From: SMWN01 sp965221455 | Lineage (GTDB): Bacteria; Pseudomonadota; Gammaproteobacteria; Eutrophobiales; Eutrophobiaceae | Reading direction: 5' to 3' | DNA: 64,000 nucleotides | NCBI GenBank assembly: GCA_965221455.1 | Contig: OZ244890.1 | Span: 2,170,001-2,234,000 of the forward strand | Shown here: positions 43,912 through 53,335 of the stretch, one piece after another | Numbering within the stretch: position 1 is the stretch's first letter | How the letters are laid out: each line of letters opens with the position of its first letter | Translations under genes and position numbers: made by a program | Notes under the pieces: generated by a model | The model's input: only the letters and a program-made list of their open reading frames with translations | Told to the model about the DNA's origin: nothing | Databases searched by the model: none

Positions 43912-44217
43912 ATGCGAAAACGAAGACATTTCACACCGGAATTCAAACAGGAAGCATCCAGTTTGGTATTAGACCAGGGCTACAGCATCACTGATGCCTG
44001 TATTGCGGTGGGGGTAGGAGCTACAGCGATGCGTCGTTGGGTTGAGCAGTTGACGAACGAACGGCAAGGGCAAACGCCAGTTGGGAGTAAAGCTCTCACA
44101 GGGGAGCAGCAACGGATACAAGAACTGGAAGCACATAATCAGCGGCTAGAACGGGAGAAAGACATTCTAAAAAAGGCTACCGCGCTCTTAATGTCGGACT
44201 CGATGAGGTCGTTATGA
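43912..44217 (+). CDS. IS-B OrfA, intact
   Basis: The 101-residue helix-turn-helix protein is the same as 42064-42369 except for one residue. It overlaps orfB by 4 bp (ATGA). An A6G run lies near the 3' end (CTAAAAAAGGCT), a candidate -1 frameshift site. Confidence 0.85.
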   Translation: MRKRRHFTPEFKQEASSLVLDQGYSITDACIAVGVGATAMRRWVEQLTNERQGQTPVGSKALTGEQQRIQELEAHNQRLEREKDILKKATALLMSDSMRSL

Positions 44218-45044
44218 TGGTCGAGCAGTTAAGAGCGCATTATCGTCAAAGTGAATTACTGCGTGTCTTTGACGTTTCTCGTGGCAGTGTTGACTATCGG
44301 CGTCAGTCGGCAAAGCAAGTGGAGCCCGAACGGGAACGCTTGAAGTGCTTGGCCGTTGCCATTCATTTTGCCAGCCGTAGCGCCGCCGGGAGCCGGACAA
44401 TATCGGGTATGCTGAAACAGCAAGGCGAGTCAGTAGGCCGTTACAAGGCACGTAGCCTGATGAAGGAAGCGGGCTTAGTGAGCAAACAACAAAAGCAACA
44501 TCGTTATAAGGTAGCTGATAAGCCTGCTCAGGTGGCACAGAATCACTTGAATCGTGAATTCACAGTTTACCACCCCAACCAGGTTTGGTGTGGTGATGTG
44601 ACCTGCGTCTGGGCCGGGACACGCTGGTTATATTTAGCTTTGGTCATTGATTTGTATGCCCGGCGTATTGTGGGGTGGGCCTGTTCCACAAGCCCGGACT
44701 CAGAATTAACGATGCACGCTTTGCGTATCGCCTATGAGTCCAGGGGTAAACCAAAAGGAGTGATGTATCACTCCGACCAGGGTTGCCATTACACCAGTAA
44801 GGCATTTCAACAACAGCTTTGGCGTTATCAAATTAAGCAGAGTATGAGTCGTCGCGGTAACTGTTGGGATAATGCCCCGATGGAACGCTGCTTTAGGAGC
44901 TTTAAATCTGAATGGATGCCGAAGACTTTTTATACATCTTATGAACAAGCTGAAAAAGATATTATGCAATACATCAAACACTACAACGGCTATCGGGGGC
45001 ATAGTTATATTAATTATCTAACGCCTGTTGAAGCTGAGAAATAA
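44214..45044 (+). CDS. IS-B OrfB, DDE transposase
   Basis: The 276-residue IS3-family transposase has a helical N-terminal part (HTH_21-type, SRTISGMLKQQGESVGRYKA) and the rve core with Asp in WCGDVTCVWAG, Asp in MYHSDQGCHYTS and Glu in NAPMERCFRSFK. It is full length for the family. This is the only complete IS-B in the window and could supply transposase for the defective copies. Confidence 0.9.
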   Translation: MMVEQLRAHYRQSELLRVFDVSRGSVDYRRQSAKQVEPERERLKCLAVAIHFASRSAAGSRTISGMLKQQGESVGRYKARSLMKEAGLVSKQQKQHRYKVADKPAQVAQNHLNREFTVYHPNQVWCGDVTCVWAGTRWLYLALVIDLYARRIVGWACSTSPDSELTMHALRIAYESRGKPKGVMYHSDQGCHYTSKAFQQQLWRYQIKQSMSRRGNCWDNAPMERCFRSFKSEWMPKTFYTSYEQAEKDIMQYIKHYNGYRGHSYINYLTPVEAEK

Positions 45045-45149
45045 ATTGCATAAAAAAACTTATCGAGGTGTACGGATATACTGGACCACTACACTTTAGC
45101 TGCTAAAATAGGGCATATTACTGATGTGCTATAACTGACGAGGCATTTA

Positions 45150-45347
45150 ATGATGCGACAAATTGTTGTTCATCCAGGAGAAGATAATTACTGGGTTGCT
45201 GAATGCCCCAGTCTGCCAGGCTGTATTAGTCAGGGAAAAAACCGGGAAGATGCCCTGGAAAATATCAAAGAAGCCATTGAGGGTTATGTTGCTGCGCTTG
45301 AAGAAGATGGTTTATCCATTCCAGAAGATCACTTCGACATTAGTTAA
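45150..45347 (+). CDS. Solitary HicB-type antitoxin
   Basis: The 65-residue protein reads RQIVVHPGEDNYWVAECPSL, PGCISQGKNREDALENIKEA and ends SIPEDHFDIS, which is the HicB (UPF0150) pattern. The ATG at 45153 is an alternative start. No HicA frame follows in the next 240 bp, which contain only unrecognised sequence before an IS-A fragment. Confidence 0.75.
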   Translation: MMRQIVVHPGEDNYWVAECPSLPGCISQGKNREDALENIKEAIEGYVAALEEDGLSIPEDHFDIS

Positions 45348-45592
45348 AAAAAGGTAAAAAATTTAGCAAAAACCCCTAGATCTTAGGGTCGCCCACGGGC
45401 GGTATCGGTGTCCAGACGGTTGGGCACATCCGACTATCGGCGGGGTGGTTCAAGCGCCTACCAAAACATACACAGGTCAAGCATATCCAGTGAGCATACC
45501 CAGTAACGTACACTTACAGATATATTAGCCCCTGACGCCTATGCCGCCCGGTTACGTTTGTGATAGCCATTTGATAGGGAGATAATAGGCGC

Positions 45593-45818
45593 AATGCTTA
45601 TATAGAACGATTCAACCGGAGTTTTAGAACCGAGGTACTGGATTATTATATGTTTGATTCACTTAACCAGGTCAGAGAAATCGTTCACCAATGGATGATC
45701 CAATACAACGAGCAACGGCCTCATGAGGCTTTAAATAATTTAACACCGATGGAATTTTTACAACAATTTAATGCAAAATCACGACAGAATGAATGGATCT
45801 AATTGAGGGAGGGTTACA
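45593..45818 (+). mobile_element. IS-A right-end fragment
   Basis: The last 226 bp of IS-A are present, encoding AYIERFNRSFRTEVLDYYMF to the OrfB end and the right terminal repeat GGGAGGGTTACA. One residue differs from full copies (RTEV instead of RTGV). The rest of the element is missing. It marks the right border of the IS-rich region. Confidence 0.85.
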
Positions 45819-45844
45819 CTGATAACAGACGATACGACACTGGG

Positions 45845-48013
45845 CTAAAATTCTCCTCTAATGGTAAAGAGAGCATTTAATGGTTTACCTACGGTCGCCT
45901 GATGCGTACTGTGTGCGTTCGGAAAATAGAGATCATCTGTCAAATTTTCGATATTGAGTTGGAGACGTATCTTTTCAGATATGTCGTAATAAACGGCGAC
46001 ATCGAACCGGGTGTAGCTCGGCAAAATGGCAGTATTGCTGTTATTAATGAAGCTCTCATCCTGATAAATGACACCAACCCCCACACCAATCTTGTTCGTC
46101 ACCTGAAATTGATTCCACATGGAAAACATATTTTCGGGTAGTTCACGCGGACGTAAGTCGGTTGGGCCACTACGACTGACCTGCTTACCGTCAAGATAGC
46201 TATACCCTGCCGAGATAGACCATCTATCCATAACCTGACCACTAAGCTGCATTTCAACACCGGTAATTTCGGAATCAATCACATCCAAAGTCGAGGGATC
46301 AGTGTCGGCAACCTGTGGCGAGCTTTGCTCATTCTCAAACACGGCCGCCGTCAGGCTCAGGGCTGGACCAAAGTCCCATTTTATACCTCCCTCAAGGTTG
46401 GTGAATATGTTCGGACCCAGTCGGTTATTATTGCCATTGATATCCGCAAACTGCTCACCACTGCGTGGTTGAAAGGATTCGCTATAACTACCGTAAATGG
46501 AAATGTTTTCCAGTGGTTTTAGAATCACCCCGGCACGCGGTGAAATTTCTGCGTCGGTTCGGGTTCGCGTTGCATTTGCCACGACGTTAAAGACCTTGAT
46601 GTCAAAGCTGTCATACCGCACACCTAAAACGATATCCAACCATGATGTGACCTCGATCTGGTCCTGGATATAGAGAGAATGGATGTCAATACCCACGCGT
46701 GTGTTGTCATTTAAATCCGTCGTGAAATTGCTTCTTGTGGTTGTGCCAGCAGAGTTGATACCAACGCCTCCTCCTAGAGTAAGTGGACGCATGACAGTGA
46801 AAACTTCATTGTCGTCATTTGTTGTATTCCAAAGCGCATTAAAACGATTCTGATCCGAGGCAGTATCGATATATTCACCGCCAAAAAGCAAGGTATGGCT
46901 GAGTCTGCCGGTTACAAGTTCTCCAATCAGGTTCCCTGATAAAATCAGGTTCTGACGATCTGTCATGTCGACATATCCATCCAGGGTCACAACGTTTGGT
47001 GTGGACGCCTGGCTATAGCCCAATGCATAAAAATTTTGATACAGTTTGTCGTAATCGCCGTAAAACACACTGAAATGACCCTTCAGGTTATCTAAAAACG
47101 CATGTTCTATCGCTGCACGAAATACGTGGGCTTCAAGTTCTGTTTTATTCAGTTCCGGATCACCGAACACGATATTTTTGAAGGCTGCAACAGGCTTGCC
47201 ATTTGTTCCTGTTGGAATACCTCGATCAACAAAGCGCTCGTGATCAATGTATTCATAAGACACATCAAGCGTTGTGACCGGGCTTAACTCGAATTTGACG
47301 GTTGGGTTAAACCCGAACCGGTCGCCATCATGGAAATCCCGATGATTTTCCAGGCCTTCGTACATTACATTGATGCGCAAGGCTGATTTTTCGCCAGTGG
47401 AGAAATTAACATCCAGTTCAATGCCACGCTCGGCAAACGTGTTAAAAGAGGTTTTGTAGCCTGTGAATCGTTCGCCGATCCTGGCCTTTTTGGTCACTCG
47501 GTTGAGAATACCACCCGTACCGCCGCGGCCAAAGAGCAGCGCGTTTGGACCACGCAAAATTTCGACTTGCTCTATATTATAGAGCGGGCGGTAATATTGG
47601 ACGTCATCGCGGGCGCCATCAATAAAGAAGTCAGCGGTTGAACGAACCCCACGAAACACGACCGCATCCCGATGGCCTTCTCCCTGAGAGGTATTCACAC
47701 CGGTCGTGTAGTCGATGATATCCCCGATATTCTTGACACCCTGCCTGGTAATCTCTTCGGCTGTGATAATTGAAAGGCTTTGTGGTACATCAATAATTGG
47801 CGTAGGCGTTTTCACTGAGTTCACCTTATCGACAGACAAATATTTACTCTTAACCACGACTTCTTCTATTTCTTGATATCCTGTCTCCTCAGCCGCTACA
47901 GCGTTATAATGCATTGTTGTTGATGCCATCGTAAGAATTAGCACGTATCGTTTCACAGCGTCACTTGTGTCAAATCCATAAGTCACAAATTTTTCGTTCC
48001 ACTCCAGAGTCAC
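45845..48013 (-). CDS. TonB-dependent siderophore receptor
   Basis: The 722-residue outer-membrane receptor has a signal peptide (KRYVLILTMASTTMHYNAVA, cleaved near AEE), a TonB box (EEVVVKS), a plug domain (DVPQSLSIITAEEI, then QVEILRGPNALLFGRGGTGG) and a 22-strand barrel ending in ALFTIRGEF with the terminal Phe. The plug start is that of siderophore receptors (FhuA/FpvA type). It imports ferric siderophore with energy from TonB. The annotated ATG gives a long n-region, so the real start may be slightly downstream. A Fur-like palindrome upstream suggests iron regulation. Confidence 0.85.
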   Translation of the reverse strand: MTLEWNEKFVTYGFDTSDAVKRYVLILTMASTTMHYNAVAAEETGYQEIEEVVVKSKYLSVDKVNSVKTPTPIIDVPQSLSIITAEEITRQGVKNIGDIIDYTTGVNTSQGEGHRDAVVFRGVRSTADFFIDGARDDVQYYRPLYNIEQVEILRGPNALLFGRGGTGGILNRVTKKARIGERFTGYKTSFNTFAERGIELDVNFSTGEKSALRINVMYEGLENHRDFHDGDRFGFNPTVKFELSPVTTLDVSYEYIDHERFVDRGIPTGTNGKPVAAFKNIVFGDPELNKTELEAHVFRAAIEHAFLDNLKGHFSVFYGDYDKLYQNFYALGYSQASTPNVVTLDGYVDMTDRQNLILSGNLIGELVTGRLSHTLLFGGEYIDTASDQNRFNALWNTTNDDNEVFTVMRPLTLGGGVGINSAGTTTRSNFTTDLNDNTRVGIDIHSLYIQDQIEVTSWLDIVLGVRYDSFDIKVFNVVANATRTRTDAEISPRAGVILKPLENISIYGSYSESFQPRSGEQFADINGNNNRLGPNIFTNLEGGIKWDFGPALSLTAAVFENEQSSPQVADTDPSTLDVIDSEITGVEMQLSGQVMDRWSISAGYSYLDGKQVSRSGPTDLRPRELPENMFSMWNQFQVTNKIGVGVGVIYQDESFINNSNTAILPSYTRFDVAVYYDISEKIRLQLNIENLTDDLYFPNAHSTHQATVGKPLNALFTIRGEF

Positions 48014-48075
48014 AACTTTAAACGAGCATTAATCTCAATTGTGAAAATTATTTGTTAATGTGTATTCACGACAAT

Positions 48076-48122
48076 AGTTAGTAAAACTAAATGATAACAA
48101 TTATTATTTAGTTTTACTAACT
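48076..48122. promoter_or_regulatory. Fur-box-like site inside a long palindrome
   Basis: Arms 48076-48092 and 48106-48122 are perfect 17-bp inverted repeats around GATAACAATTATT. The centre AATGATAACAATTATTATTT resembles the Fur consensus of repeated GATAAT units. It lies 63-109 bp upstream of the siderophore-receptor start on the minus strand, and upstream of a multicopper oxidase remnant on the plus strand. A shorter palindrome, AATTTGTC-N5-GACAAATT, lies at 48169-48189. Confidence 0.65.
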
Positions 48123-48221
48123 ATGTTTTATGGCTCAAAATAGATGTTAATACGAACTTATTCATGAGAATTTGTCGGTCTGACAAATTTACAATTTGAC
48201 GATGGAGGGCATAAATAATGA

Positions 48222-48479
48222 CAATGGACTGTGGGAGAGACGGTACGGCGGCACCTGATCGGATCAGGAACGGAAGCTGATATCCATACGCCACATTGGT
48301 ATGGCAATGTCGTTGATTTTAATGGTTATCATACGGATGTCATCGAACTGTTACCAGCGAGTATGAAGACTGTTACTATAGTCGCAGATGATCCGGATCG
48401 CTGGATGTATCACTGCCATGTCAACGATCATATTAAAGCGGGCATGATGACCGGATATACAGTGCCACCCTCCGAATAA
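48222..48479 (+). pseudogene. Multicopper oxidase C-terminal remnant
   Basis: The frame is open from 48222 (QWTVGETVRRHLIGSG) to 48479. It contains HTPHWYGN and the copper motif WMYHCHVNDHIKAGM (HCH-x3-H-x4-M), which bind type 1, 2 and 3 coppers. Full enzymes have more than 400 residues, so only the end of the last cupredoxin domain is left. GTG at 48231 could be read as a start but no function is expected. Confidence 0.7.
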
Positions 48480-48538
48480 TTTATTTTAAAATCCGGCAAA
48501 AGCAGATGTGAACTGACTTTTCCCAATGTTTAAATAAT

Positions 48539-48967
48539 TTACAAATTAATCATGGGCGGTGGTTCTCTTTCCTCAAAAATTTCTCTATCTATATTCGGCA
48601 TCAACTCTTCGCCGATAGATTTTTTCTGGTTAATTTCTTCTATTGTCTCTTCAATGGAAACGAAACGCTCGGGAGAGGACGGGTGTGATGCCGTATGATT
48701 TTTTTCGATTGATCCGGGATGTTTTATCCCCATCTTTCTCCAAAAATATGCTGCTTCCCTAATCTCATATCCAGCCAATTCAGTGATGTATATGCCTACG
48801 TAATCAGCTTCCGATTCAAATTCCTGGCTATAGGCCTGACCTGCAATATTTGAAAAAGCACCTTGAATGAATGTAATGATTGAATTGCCCGGTATTGAAT
48901 TCATGTTCAGAGATTCCTGAGTGCTGCAAGTGTATAGTAGTGCCGGACTAAACATGATCAGCGTCAA
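48539..48967 (-). pseudogene. M48 family metallopeptidase, C-terminal remnant
   Basis: The 142-codon frame reads AGQAYSQEFESEADYVGIYI (the second metal ligand Glu), AGYEIREAAYFWRKMG and HPSSPERFVSIEETIEEI, which is the C-terminal part of M48 peptidases such as LoiP/YcaL. The HEXXH zinc site and signal peptide should precede it but are absent; the start region (SPALLYTCSTQES) is unrelated. It is probably an inactive fragment. Confidence 0.65.
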
Positions 48968-49030
48968 ACCGTGGCACTATTCCAGACAGGATACGAATAT
49001 CTATTTGTCCTGTGGCGGAAAGCGGGTATT

Positions 49031-50299
49031 TCAAAAGGCCTGCACTTCGACGATAGTGCCGGGTTCAATTGAGCCACCTTCCATAGGTAAAATAATGAAA
49101 CAGTTAGCTTCAGACATGGAACGTAAAATCCCCGAACCTTGTGCGCCTGTTTTTTTCACCAGCCAATGGTTATTTTCATCACGTTCAAGGATCCCGCGTT
49201 GATATTCCACTCGACCGGGTTTTTTGCTTAATTTTGAAACACAAGGTACGCGCATGGTGATTGCTTGTGTTTGTGTCTCAGCCATAAGATATTTGAGTGC
49301 AGGCTTTACGAATTGAGAGAACGTGACCATGACAGACACAGGATTACCGGGTAATCCAAAAAAAACGGTGTTCTTTATTTGACCGAAAGCCAGAGGTCTG
49401 CCGGGCTTCATGGCGACTTTCCAGAAATTAACTGTCCCTGTCTCCTGTAGTATTTCCTTGACAAAATCAGCCTCACCGACGGAAACGCCCCCCGTTGTGA
49501 TAAGTACGTCAGCTTGAGTTGTCGCCTCGTCGAAGGCTCGGTATAAATCTTCGCGCTTATCTCGAATGACGCCCATATCCACAACGGTGACATTGAGTTC
49601 AGATAGCATCCCGAACAGTGTGTATCTATTGCTGTCGTAGATGTCGCCGTTTTTTAATTCCTCGCCGATTGAACATAATTCATCGCCGGTTGAAAAGAAT
49701 GCAATACGTAACTTCCGTGTGACTGCCACCTCGGCGATACCAAGTGATGCAAGCACGCCGATGTCGGCGGGCTTGATTCTGACACCTTTTTCCAACACGA
49801 TGTCGCCAATGGCGATATCTTCACCTGCTTGTCTGACGTTGGAACCTGTATCGGTTTTTGCATCAATGAGAATGTTATCGCCGCTGCGTTCCACATGTTC
49901 CTGAATAATCACTGTATCTGTTGCATCAGGCATGACCGCACCTGTCATAATACGGATACATTCATCCTGTTTTACGACACCATGATAAGGTTTTCCGGCG
50001 AACGCTGTTCCGACGACTTTAACTTTTGACGTGCCTTCTTTGGGAATGTCTTTTCCATGCAAGGCGTAACCATCCATTGCAGAATTGGTTGCCGCAGGTA
50101 CATTCAGGGATGAAACGATATTCGCACCCAGAACACGATTCAGGGATTCTCTAATTGCCACTGTTTCAGTTTCTGTAACAGGTGAAATAGCGGTATAGAT
50201 ATTATTTAATGCATCATTCACCGGCAAAGAATCCGAATCGAACTCATCTACACAGCTATTCTGTTTATGCACTTTATTTTCCAGGTCAGGCTTCTTCAT
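49031..50299 (-). CDS. moeA: Molybdopterin molybdenumtransferase MoeA
   Basis: The 422-residue protein inserts molybdenum into adenylylated molybdopterin, the last step of Mo-cofactor synthesis. Motifs include PAATNSAMDGYALH, RIMTGAVMPDATDTVI, the MogA-like part with TGDEL, DSNRYTLFGML, TTGGVSVGEADFVKE, and KVAMKPGRPLAFG with GLPGNPVSVMV. The length is normal. It is the last gene of the moaA-fdhD-mobA-mobB-moeA operon, 7 bp after mobB, and acts in the cytoplasm. Confidence 0.92.
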   Translation of the reverse strand: MKKPDLENKVHKQNSCVDEFDSDSLPVNDALNNIYTAISPVTETETVAIRESLNRVLGANIVSSLNVPAATNSAMDGYALHGKDIPKEGTSKVKVVGTAFAGKPYHGVVKQDECIRIMTGAVMPDATDTVIIQEHVERSGDNILIDAKTDTGSNVRQAGEDIAIGDIVLEKGVRIKPADIGVLASLGIAEVAVTRKLRIAFFSTGDELCSIGEELKNGDIYDSNRYTLFGMLSELNVTVVDMGVIRDKREDLYRAFDEATTQADVLITTGGVSVGEADFVKEILQETGTVNFWKVAMKPGRPLAFGQIKNTVFFGLPGNPVSVMVTFSQFVKPALKYLMAETQTQAITMRVPCVSKLSKKPGRVEYQRGILERDENNHWLVKKTGAQGSGILRSMSEANCFIILPMEGGSIEPGTIVEVQAF

Positions 50300-50306
50300 T
50301 GATGTA

Positions 50307-50828
50307 TTATCGCTGACCGCCTAAAAATCTATCATATATAAAGGTGATAATTTGTTCTGGATCATCAATATCCAGTAGTGGTAAATCTGTTGCAATCGGC
50401 AATGGCCCATTTGTTGCGACTGCAATGATATTTTTATCATTAGGGAAAAATGGATCTTTCCCGAGTGAGGGTCTGACCAACTCGATTTTGGTGATATTCC
50501 CCAGTTTGAAACCTTCAACCAATATTAAATCAAGATTGTCTTGATCCAGACGGTGAATATGATTTTCCAGAGTAAATTCCTGTCCTTTTCCAGCCTCAAT
50601 CATTAAGGCCCATCGATTTGTTGAACCGATTAGCATTTCGCTGGCACCAGCCTTTCTTAATTTATAACTGTCCTTGCCAGGTTGATCAATATCAAAAGCA
50701 TGGTGTGCATGTTTAATGATCCCGACGCGGATCCCGTCTCTGGAAAGGATAGAGATTAATTTGATAAGCAGTGTCGTTTTCCCGGTGCCACTATATGCAG
50801 TGAAACCAACAAGCGGTGTTTTGCTCAT
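50307..50828 (-). CDS. mobB: Molybdopterin-guanine dinucleotide synthesis protein MobB
   Basis: The 173-residue P-loop GTP-binding protein has VGFTAYSGTGKTTLL near the start, IKHAHHAFDIDQPGKDSYK and LILVEGFK. MobB assists MobA in attaching GMP to molybdopterin for enzymes of the DMSO reductase family, which include formate dehydrogenases. It overlaps mobA by 4 bp (ATGA), so translation is coupled. The length is normal. Confidence 0.9.
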   Translation of the reverse strand: MSKTPLVGFTAYSGTGKTTLLIKLISILSRDGIRVGIIKHAHHAFDIDQPGKDSYKLRKAGASEMLIGSTNRWALMIEAGKGQEFTLENHIHRLDQDNLDLILVEGFKLGNITKIELVRPSLGKDPFFPNDKNIIAVATNGPLPIATDLPLLDIDDPEQIITFIYDRFLGGQR

Positions 50829-51418
50829 GATCCCAATTTACGTTCCAGTTCTTGCAACTCTGCAGAAGAATTTACGTTGACAAATATATCCGGCTGATTT
50901 GAAAAATCAGCAATAGCCAGGCGATGTTTTTCAAACCATTTGTCAATTTTGCGTTCGCCATCATTCAAGAATTCAAGCATTGATGAAAGCAGATTGGTTT
51001 TCATGAGTGTAAAGACAGGCTGTAGTCTTTCATTCGCGCAGGCGGTACATATTTCGGCATCTCGATCCTGCAGGATCGAATATAGTTTTTGTACCAGATT
51101 ATCAGGTATCAAGGGAGAGTCGCAGGGCACCGTCACAATAAAAGGTGTGTTTGCCGCTTGTAAGCCACTCGCCATACCTGCCAATGGTCCACAGTAACCT
51201 TGAATTTGATCAGCGATAACAGGGAAACCATATACTTCATAAATTTTCTGATTTCTATTTGCATTAATAATAATATCATTCACCTGTGGCTTCATTGCAC
51301 TGAGTACATATTCAATCATTGCTTTTTTATTGAGTTGTACCAGCCCTTTGTCTCGTCCATGCATACGTCTGGCTCGGCCGCCAGCAAGGATAATACCTGT
51401 AATGTTGTCCAACGCCAT
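50825..51418 (-). CDS. mobA: Molybdenum cofactor guanylyltransferase MobA
   Basis: The 197-residue nucleotidyltransferase has the signature ILAGGRARRMHGRDKGLVQL, followed by YCGPLAGMASGL and VTVPCDSPLIP, which bind GTP and Mg. It converts Mo-molybdopterin to the MGD form. It lies 12 bp after fdhD and overlaps mobB. The C-terminus (KIDKWFEKH, NVNSSAELQELE) is typical. It appears complete. Confidence 0.9.
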   Translation of the reverse strand: MALDNITGIILAGGRARRMHGRDKGLVQLNKKAMIEYVLSAMKPQVNDIIINANRNQKIYEVYGFPVIADQIQGYCGPLAGMASGLQAANTPFIVTVPCDSPLIPDNLVQKLYSILQDRDAEICTACANERLQPVFTLMKTNLLSSMLEFLNDGERKIDKWFEKHRLAIADFSNQPDIFVNVNSSAELQELERKLGS

Positions 51419-51430
51419 ACTGAACCATTT

Positions 51431-52291
51431 CTATAGTGCTTGTACTTTATTTGCAACTTCAAATTTATCAGGTAGCTCGATATCAAATTCAACATTATCT
51501 GCACCATTGTAGACAAGAAAGTGTTTACCTTTGGCACGCGAGAATAATGTTACGCCAAGATCATGTGCTATTTGCAGACCCATGCGCGTGATACCGGAAC
51601 GAGAAAGCAGTATTGGCACGCCCATTTGTGCCGTTTTAATAACCATTTCCGAGGTCAGGCGACCTGTGGTATAGAAAAGTTTGCCTTCACCTTCCATATC
51701 ATTGAGCCACATCTCACCGGCAATCGCATCAACGGCATTGTGTCTGCCCACGTCTTCCCTGAAAGACAGAATTTCCGTATTGTGACACAAGGCACATCCG
51801 TGTACTGCGCCTGCATTTTTATAGACATCGTTGTAAGCATTCAGGTTTTTTAATGTTTTGTAGATATCTGATTGTTTAATTTTATGCGGTGTTATTTTTA
51901 TGGTTTCCAGTTGTTTCATGATATTGCCGAAGATTGTTCCTTGTCCGCAACCTGTGGTTACTGTGCGGGTTCCAGGTTTGTCATGCCAATCAGTATTCTC
52001 TCCTGTTGTTGTAACAGCCGCAGCATTAACTTCCCAGTCAACCTGAATGGTTTTTATTTCCTGAATTTTTTTAAAAAAACCCTGATTTTTAATGTAGCCC
52101 AATGTCAACAATTCGGGTTGGCAGCCCAGCGTCATTAATGTGACGATTTCAATTCGGTCGATATAGATGGTGAGAGGTCGCTCATTTGCGATTTGTACGT
52201 TCCGTCGGTTTTGATATTCATCAACTGCGAGTGCAGCTTGTGTGGGATCCAATCCGGCATTCGTTATCTCCGGACGATAACTGGTGGACAT
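51431..52291 (-). CDS. fdhD: Formate dehydrogenase sulfurtransferase FdhD
   Basis: The 286-residue protein carries sulfur from IscS to the Mo/W-bis-MGD cofactor of formate dehydrogenases. It has the reactive CxxC in VHGCALCHN, ERPLTIYIDR, TLGCQPELLTLGY, DVGRHNAVDAIAGE and TGRLTSEMVIKTAQMG. It sits 2 bp after moaA. Its presence in the cofactor operon suggests that a formate dehydrogenase is a main user of the cofactor in this organism. Confidence 0.92.
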   Translation of the reverse strand: MSTSYRPEITNAGLDPTQAALAVDEYQNRRNVQIANERPLTIYIDRIEIVTLMTLGCQPELLTLGYIKNQGFFKKIQEIKTIQVDWEVNAAAVTTTGENTDWHDKPGTRTVTTGCGQGTIFGNIMKQLETIKITPHKIKQSDIYKTLKNLNAYNDVYKNAGAVHGCALCHNTEILSFREDVGRHNAVDAIAGEMWLNDMEGEGKLFYTTGRLTSEMVIKTAQMGVPILLSRSGITRMGLQIAHDLGVTLFSRAKGKHFLVYNGADNVEFDIELPDKFEVANKVQAL

Positions 52292-52293
52292 AA

Positions 52294-53307
52294 TTATCCG
52301 CCGGTGACACTCATGTGTCGCATAATAACAGGTTTCTCCTGGAGATTAAAATCATGACCTTTAGGCTTTATATTCATTGAATCCCGGATAGCTTGTTTTA
52401 ATCGATCCATATCACCTGGATGGCTGCGAATGACATGGCGCAGATCGACTGCATGTTCTTGTCCTAAACAAAGTAATAATTTGCCCTCACAAGTAAGTCG
52501 CACACGATTACAATCACCGCAAAAATTGTGGCTATGTGGAGAGATAAATCCCACGCGTGTAACGGTATCGGGAATTTTATAATATTTCGCGGGTCCGCCG
52601 GTGCTTTCATCTGTTGGAATCAAGGTAATGACTTTCTCAATATCGGCACGTATCCGGTCGCTGGAATAATAAACTTCTGCACGGTTATGATCACCAATAA
52701 CACCTAATGGCATCTCCTCTATAAAACTAATGTCTATTTTTTTATCCATGGCGAACTTTACGAGATCAATGATCTCATCATCATTGCGATTTTTCAGGAT
52801 CACGGTATTGAGTTTAATGCCTTCGAAACCGGTATCTATCGCAGCTTGTATCCCGGCCAATACATCTTCGAGCTTACCTGTACGCGTAATACGTTTAAAT
52901 TTTTCCCTGTCAAGCGAATCAAGGCTGATATTAATACGTTTTACTCCTGCATTTTTTAATCTTGTCGCCAGCCTGGGCAATTGTGAGCCATTGGTTGTCG
53001 TTACCAGTTCGCGTAGCCCGGATAATCGTCCGATATCCTGAAATAATTTGCTGATGTTTTTACGAATAAGAGGTTCTCCACCCGTGATGCGGATTTTATC
53101 GACACCAAGCTCAACAAATGTTCGGCTAATCGTTGTCAATTCTTCAAGTGTGAGTAGTCGCGCACGCGGCATAAATTCCATTTCTTTGCTCATGCAATAG
53201 ACACAGCGAAAATCACATCGATCAGTAACTGATATACGGACGTAATTCACTTCACGACCAAAAGTGTCGATTAGTTTTTCTGTAGATGAACCGGTATTTT
53301 TAGTCAA
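52294..53307 (-). CDS. moaA: GTP 3',8-cyclase MoaA
   Basis: The 337-residue radical SAM enzyme catalyses the first step of molybdopterin synthesis from GTP with MoaC. It has the N-terminal cluster motif CDFRCVYCM, the TGGEPLIR stretch, SLDSLDREKF, the C-terminal cluster ligands in NFCGDCNRVRLTCEGK, and the C-terminal GG (MSVTGG) needed for activity. The start is a TTG at 53307, with no better codon nearby. It leads the operon and has a structured region upstream. Confidence 0.92.
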   Translation of the reverse strand: MTKNTGSSTEKLIDTFGREVNYVRISVTDRCDFRCVYCMSKEMEFMPRARLLTLEELTTISRTFVELGVDKIRITGGEPLIRKNISKLFQDIGRLSGLRELVTTTNGSQLPRLATRLKNAGVKRINISLDSLDREKFKRITRTGKLEDVLAGIQAAIDTGFEGIKLNTVILKNRNDDEIIDLVKFAMDKKIDISFIEEMPLGVIGDHNRAEVYYSSDRIRADIEKVITLIPTDESTGGPAKYYKIPDTVTRVGFISPHSHNFCGDCNRVRLTCEGKLLLCLGQEHAVDLRHVIRSHPGDMDRLKQAIRDSMNIKPKGHDFNLQEKPVIMRHMSVTGG

Positions 53308-53335
53308 GAATACAATTCTGCCAGGGTTGTTAAAA

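Larger units (their letters stand above)
43845..45093 (+). mobile_element. IS-B, full-length copy (1249 bp)
   Basis: The element has ends TGTAGTGGTC and GGACCACTACA with intact orfA and orfB in the usual overlapping arrangement. It is inserted in the U12 RHS fragment. With the copy at 41997-43099 in the same orientation it brackets the hicBA/U12 segment. DNA after both copies shares TTTAGCTGCTAAAATAGG, so they lie next to related HicB loci. Confidence 0.9.
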
